From: Bacteroidota bacterium
GTDB lineage: Bacteria; Zhuqueibacterota; Zhuqueibacteria; Zhuqueibacterales; Geothermadaptataceae
Length of the DNA stretch: 6,253 nt
Direction: 5' to 3'
Assembly (NCBI GenBank): GCA_011375275.1
Contig: DRLW01000106.1
Location: forward strand, 1-6,253
Shown: positions 4,795-6,253 of the stretch, piece by piece
Numbering within the stretch: the first letter of the stretch is position 1
Layout of the letters: the number at the start of each line of letters is the position of its first letter
The notes under the pieces: model-generated
What the model was told of the DNA's origin: nothing
Seen by the model: only the letters and a program-made list of their open reading frames with translations
The model's database searches: none
Made by a program: the position numbers and the translations under genes

Positions 4795-5820
4795 ATGACC
4801 ATGCCTGAAAAACCGCCAGCTCCGAACACCGACTCTCCGGATTCCTCCCTGGAATCCGCACGCATCGCAGCCGTCAATTCCTGGGAAATCAGCAGCGATG
4901 AACACAAGCAACCGGCCAATGTCAAGGGAGATTTTGAGCTCGCGTATGCCTTTTCATGGGATGGGCTCGATACCTTCGAGGGCCTCAGCCTGAACGACGA
5001 CGAGCTGCCGGTGATCGCCAGTGAGGAGACTCCGGAGCCCTCACCTGATCCGCAACTGATCGCGGCCTGGGGCTTGCACAACCTGATCCTTTTCCTGCAT
5101 GAGGGTGATATCCGCGCCCGCTTCACAGCGATCCGCATGGCTGAATGGCTGACAGCCAACATGGTCGTCTGGCAGAAAAGTTTCTACGCCTGGCCGACGG
5201 ACACCACCGAGCCTTTTTATGAGGTGCCCGGCAAACGCCTGACCGCCGAAGCCCACGGTCTCGGCCTGTCCCTGCTGCTGCGCGTCGCCTATCTCGAAAA
5301 CGATGCCCGTTTCGACGAGGCTGCGGCACGTATCGTGCGCATCTTTTTTCTGCCGGCAGAAAACGGCGGTCTCGCCGGCCGCTTTCCGGATGGCAGCCTG
5401 GCATTTGAAAATTATGCCACCAAACCGCCCTCCCTCGATCTCATCGGCTTTCTTTTTGCCGTCCACGCGCTGCACGACTACAGCACCTATTTCGATGATC
5501 ACGCCATCCGCTCGCTCTATTTCAGCTCGCGCAGCAGCCTGAAGGCAAACCTGGAGCAGTATGACCCCGGTTTTTGGATTCTGAGAGACCTGCACCCGAG
5601 CCGGCGGCTGGCGACGCCACAACAGATCACGATTATCTCCAGGCTGCTCCATGGGCTCGGCCACCTGACCGAGGATGAATACTTCAGCGAGATCGCTGAC
5701 CGCTGGCAGGCGTACCCGGAGCAGAAAAAATCACGCTTCACATACCGCTGGCACCGGTTGCTGGAAAAAATCCGTTTCCGCTTTTTCAGAAAAAAGTACC
5801 ATCTCCCGGCCAGAAAGTAA
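4795..5820 (+). CDS. D-glucuronyl C5-epimerase family protein (divergent)
   Basis: This 341-residue protein has no signal peptide or membrane segment and should be cytoplasmic. Residues about 85-120 (PDPQLIAAWGLHNL, then FTAIRMAEWLTANMVV) match the helical start of the C5-epimerase fold. Residues about 148-315 match its C-terminal alpha/alpha domain: LTAEAHGLGLSLLLRVAYL, FENYATKPPSLDLIGFLF, LHDYSTYFDDHAIRSLYF, SLKANLEQYDPGFW and FSEIADRW. The family inverts C5 of glucuronic acid in heparosan-like polymers. Comparing from memory with the animal enzyme, the tyrosine of the EEYPTTP segment is kept (Tyr207), but the tyrosines expected near YDL and YHTTH fall at Arg264 and Gln276/277, so classical epimerase activity is doubtful. 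The first 80 residues are acidic and low in complexity, and the C-terminus is strongly basic. Two in-frame ATGs (4795, 4801) are possible, neither with a clear Shine-Dalgarno. It lies 119 bp after the flippase with no terminator between, supporting a role in the same glycan pathway. A heparinase-like toroid is the main alternative. Confidence 0.68.
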   Translation: MTMPEKPPAPNTDSPDSSLESARIAAVNSWEISSDEHKQPANVKGDFELAYAFSWDGLDTFEGLSLNDDELPVIASEETPEPSPDPQLIAAWGLHNLILFLHEGDIRARFTAIRMAEWLTANMVVWQKSFYAWPTDTTEPFYEVPGKRLTAEAHGLGLSLLLRVAYLENDARFDEAAARIVRIFFLPAENGGLAGRFPDGSLAFENYATKPPSLDLIGFLFAVHALHDYSTYFDDHAIRSLYFSSRSSLKANLEQYDPGFWILRDLHPSRRLATPQQITIISRLLHGLGHLTEDEYFSEIADRWQAYPEQKKSRFTYRWHRLLEKIRFRFFRKKYHLPARK

Positions 5821-5826
5821 GCACCT

Positions 5827-5980
5827 GCCGGAATACCGGAATGATGGTTCGGGCATGGGGGCCGACTTACGGGGCAGGCGGTACCGCATTTCGCTTGTGG
5901 TACTGCCGGGGAAGCGTTCGTAGTGCGCGCTTCAGCGCGCCCAGAAAGTCGCCAATTTCATCGGAGTACCGGAATACCCT
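5827..5980 (+). repeat. Composite structured repeat, copy R0 (variant A, then E-F-G; no B-C-D)
   Basis: Repeat sequence starts 7 bp after the gene 3 stop with CCGGAATACC (5828-5837). A variant module A follows (about 5871-5910): CAGGCGGTACCGC, then TTGTGGTACTGCC. It lacks hairpin 1 and can instead form a stem with arms GTACCGCA and TGTGGTAC (one G-T wobble) around TTTCGCT. It runs straight into module E and then F/G (AAAGTCGCCAATTTCAT, GGAGTACCGGAATACC). This is a third module combination, beside A-to-F and A-B-E. Confidence 0.75.
5914..5940 (+). repeat. Module E hairpin, copy R0
   Basis: GCGTTCGTAGT is followed by arms GCGCGC (5925-5930) and GCGCGC (5935-5940) around TTCA. The position matching A456-T467 of copy L2 is a G-C pair here. 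Confidence 0.8.
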
Positions 5981-6032
5981 CGGTATAGGTGCGTACAAGC
6001 GACGCAGGCGGCATTTCGCTGCGCACGTGCAC

Positions 6033-6081
6033 TGCCGCGGGAGCGGCAACAGGAGCGTCACACCGCAGGAGCGGTGTGACG
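6033..6081 (+). repeat. Paired hairpins 1 and 2, copy R1
   Basis: Hairpin 1 (6033-6048) has arms TGCCGC and GCGGCA around GGGA, the short-stem form as in L2. Hairpin 2 (6056-6081) is identical to all left copies. Confidence 0.85.
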
Positions 6082-6091
6082 AGAGGAGAAG

Positions 6092-6139
6092 TCCCACTTC
6101 GAAGGGGGACAGGCCCGGCCCGCAGCCGGGCCAGGGGGA
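6092..6139 (+). repeat. Module C: nested GC-rich stems, copy R1
   Basis: The layout is as in copy L1: TCCCAC TTCGAA GGGGGA (6092-6109, one mismatch at 6096), arms GGCCCGGC (6112-6119) and GCCGGGCC (6125-6132), and a second AGGGGGA (6133-6139). Identity with L1 is perfect from 6097 to 6154. Confidence 0.8.
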
Positions 6140-6206
6140 TGTCGAACCAACTCTGAAGCAGCAATCGCTGTTATGTGGGAATACTACTGCGGTGTGACGA
6201 GAGAGG

Positions 6207-6233
6207 ACGTTCGTAGTGCGCGCTTCAGCGCGC
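6207..6233 (+). repeat. Module E hairpin, copy R1
   Basis: ACGTTCGTAGT is followed by arms GCGCGC (6218-6223) and GCGCGC (6228-6233) around TTCA, identical in its stem to copy R0. Confidence 0.8.
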
Positions 6234-6253
6234 CCGAAAGTCGCCAATTTCAT

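Larger units (their letters stand above)
5981..6253 (+). repeat. Composite structured repeat, copy R1 (A-B-C-D-E-F), cut by the window end
   Basis: This is a near-full unit in the same orientation as the left copies. After a short spacer, module A starts at about 6004 and is followed by hairpins 1 and 2, C (6092-6139), D (6140-6206), E (6207-6233) and the start of F (AAAGTCGCCAATTTCAT, 6237-6253). Module D ends with GCGGTGTGACGAGAG (6189-6203), an exact copy of the right arm and tail of hairpin 2. The hairpin seen in D of copy L1 is poorly preserved. E to E distance (5914 to 6207) is about 290 bases, equal to the A to A distance of L1 and L2. Confidence 0.85.

Noticed and set aside
63..6253. 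Insertion sequence or composite transposon with the repeats as ends
   Set aside because: The flanking repeats are direct and internally modular, with no terminal inverted ends or target duplications visible, and no transposase or integrase is encoded between them.

Overview
The window is a stretch of bacterial chromosome with three full-length plus-strand genes (953-5820), bracketed on both sides by the same family of structured intergenic repeats (about 63-660 and 5827-6253). The host is most likely in the FCB group (Bacteroidota/Ignavibacteria/Calditrichota/KSB1-like lineages). This rests on a C-terminal type IX secretion sorting domain with the NYPNPFNPET signature in the first gene, and on a promoter before the second gene that matches the FCB form (TTG, 20 bp, TAnnTTTG). 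The lineage is inferred, not proven.

Layout. Bases 1-62 may hold the last 19 codons of an upstream gene. From 63 to about 660 lie three copies (L1-L3) of a composite repeat built from modules A (hairpin 1), B (hairpin 2), C (GC-rich double stem), D, E (hairpin with TTCA loop) and F/G (conserved tail). Bases 661-952 are a non-coding upstream region with a 12-bp palindrome. Gene 1 (953-2998) encodes a secreted multidomain beta-sandwich protein and ends in a strong intrinsic terminator (3039-3072). A promoter at 3167-3197 then drives gene 2 (3221-4675), a Wzx/MVF-type polysaccharide flippase. Gene 3 (4795-5820), a cytoplasmic protein of the D-glucuronyl C5-epimerase type, follows after 119 bp with no visible terminator, so genes 2 and 3 probably form one transcript. 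The repeat family resumes 7 bp after the gene 3 stop (copies R0 and R1) and runs off the window.

How it fits together. Genes 2 and 3 look like part of a surface-polysaccharide pathway: a uronic-acid-modifying family protein in the cytoplasm and a lipid-linked glycan flippase in the inner membrane. Gene 1 is an exported T9SS cargo. In known T9SS systems such cargo is often anchored to a surface polysaccharide, so a functional link is possible, but the terminator shows gene 1 is a separate transcription unit.

The most distinctive content is the repeat family. Its full unit is about 290 bp, its hairpin stems are preserved by compensatory changes and paired indels, and the hairpin 1 indels would shift any reading frame. 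It therefore behaves as a DNA or RNA structure, not as a protein-coding sequence.
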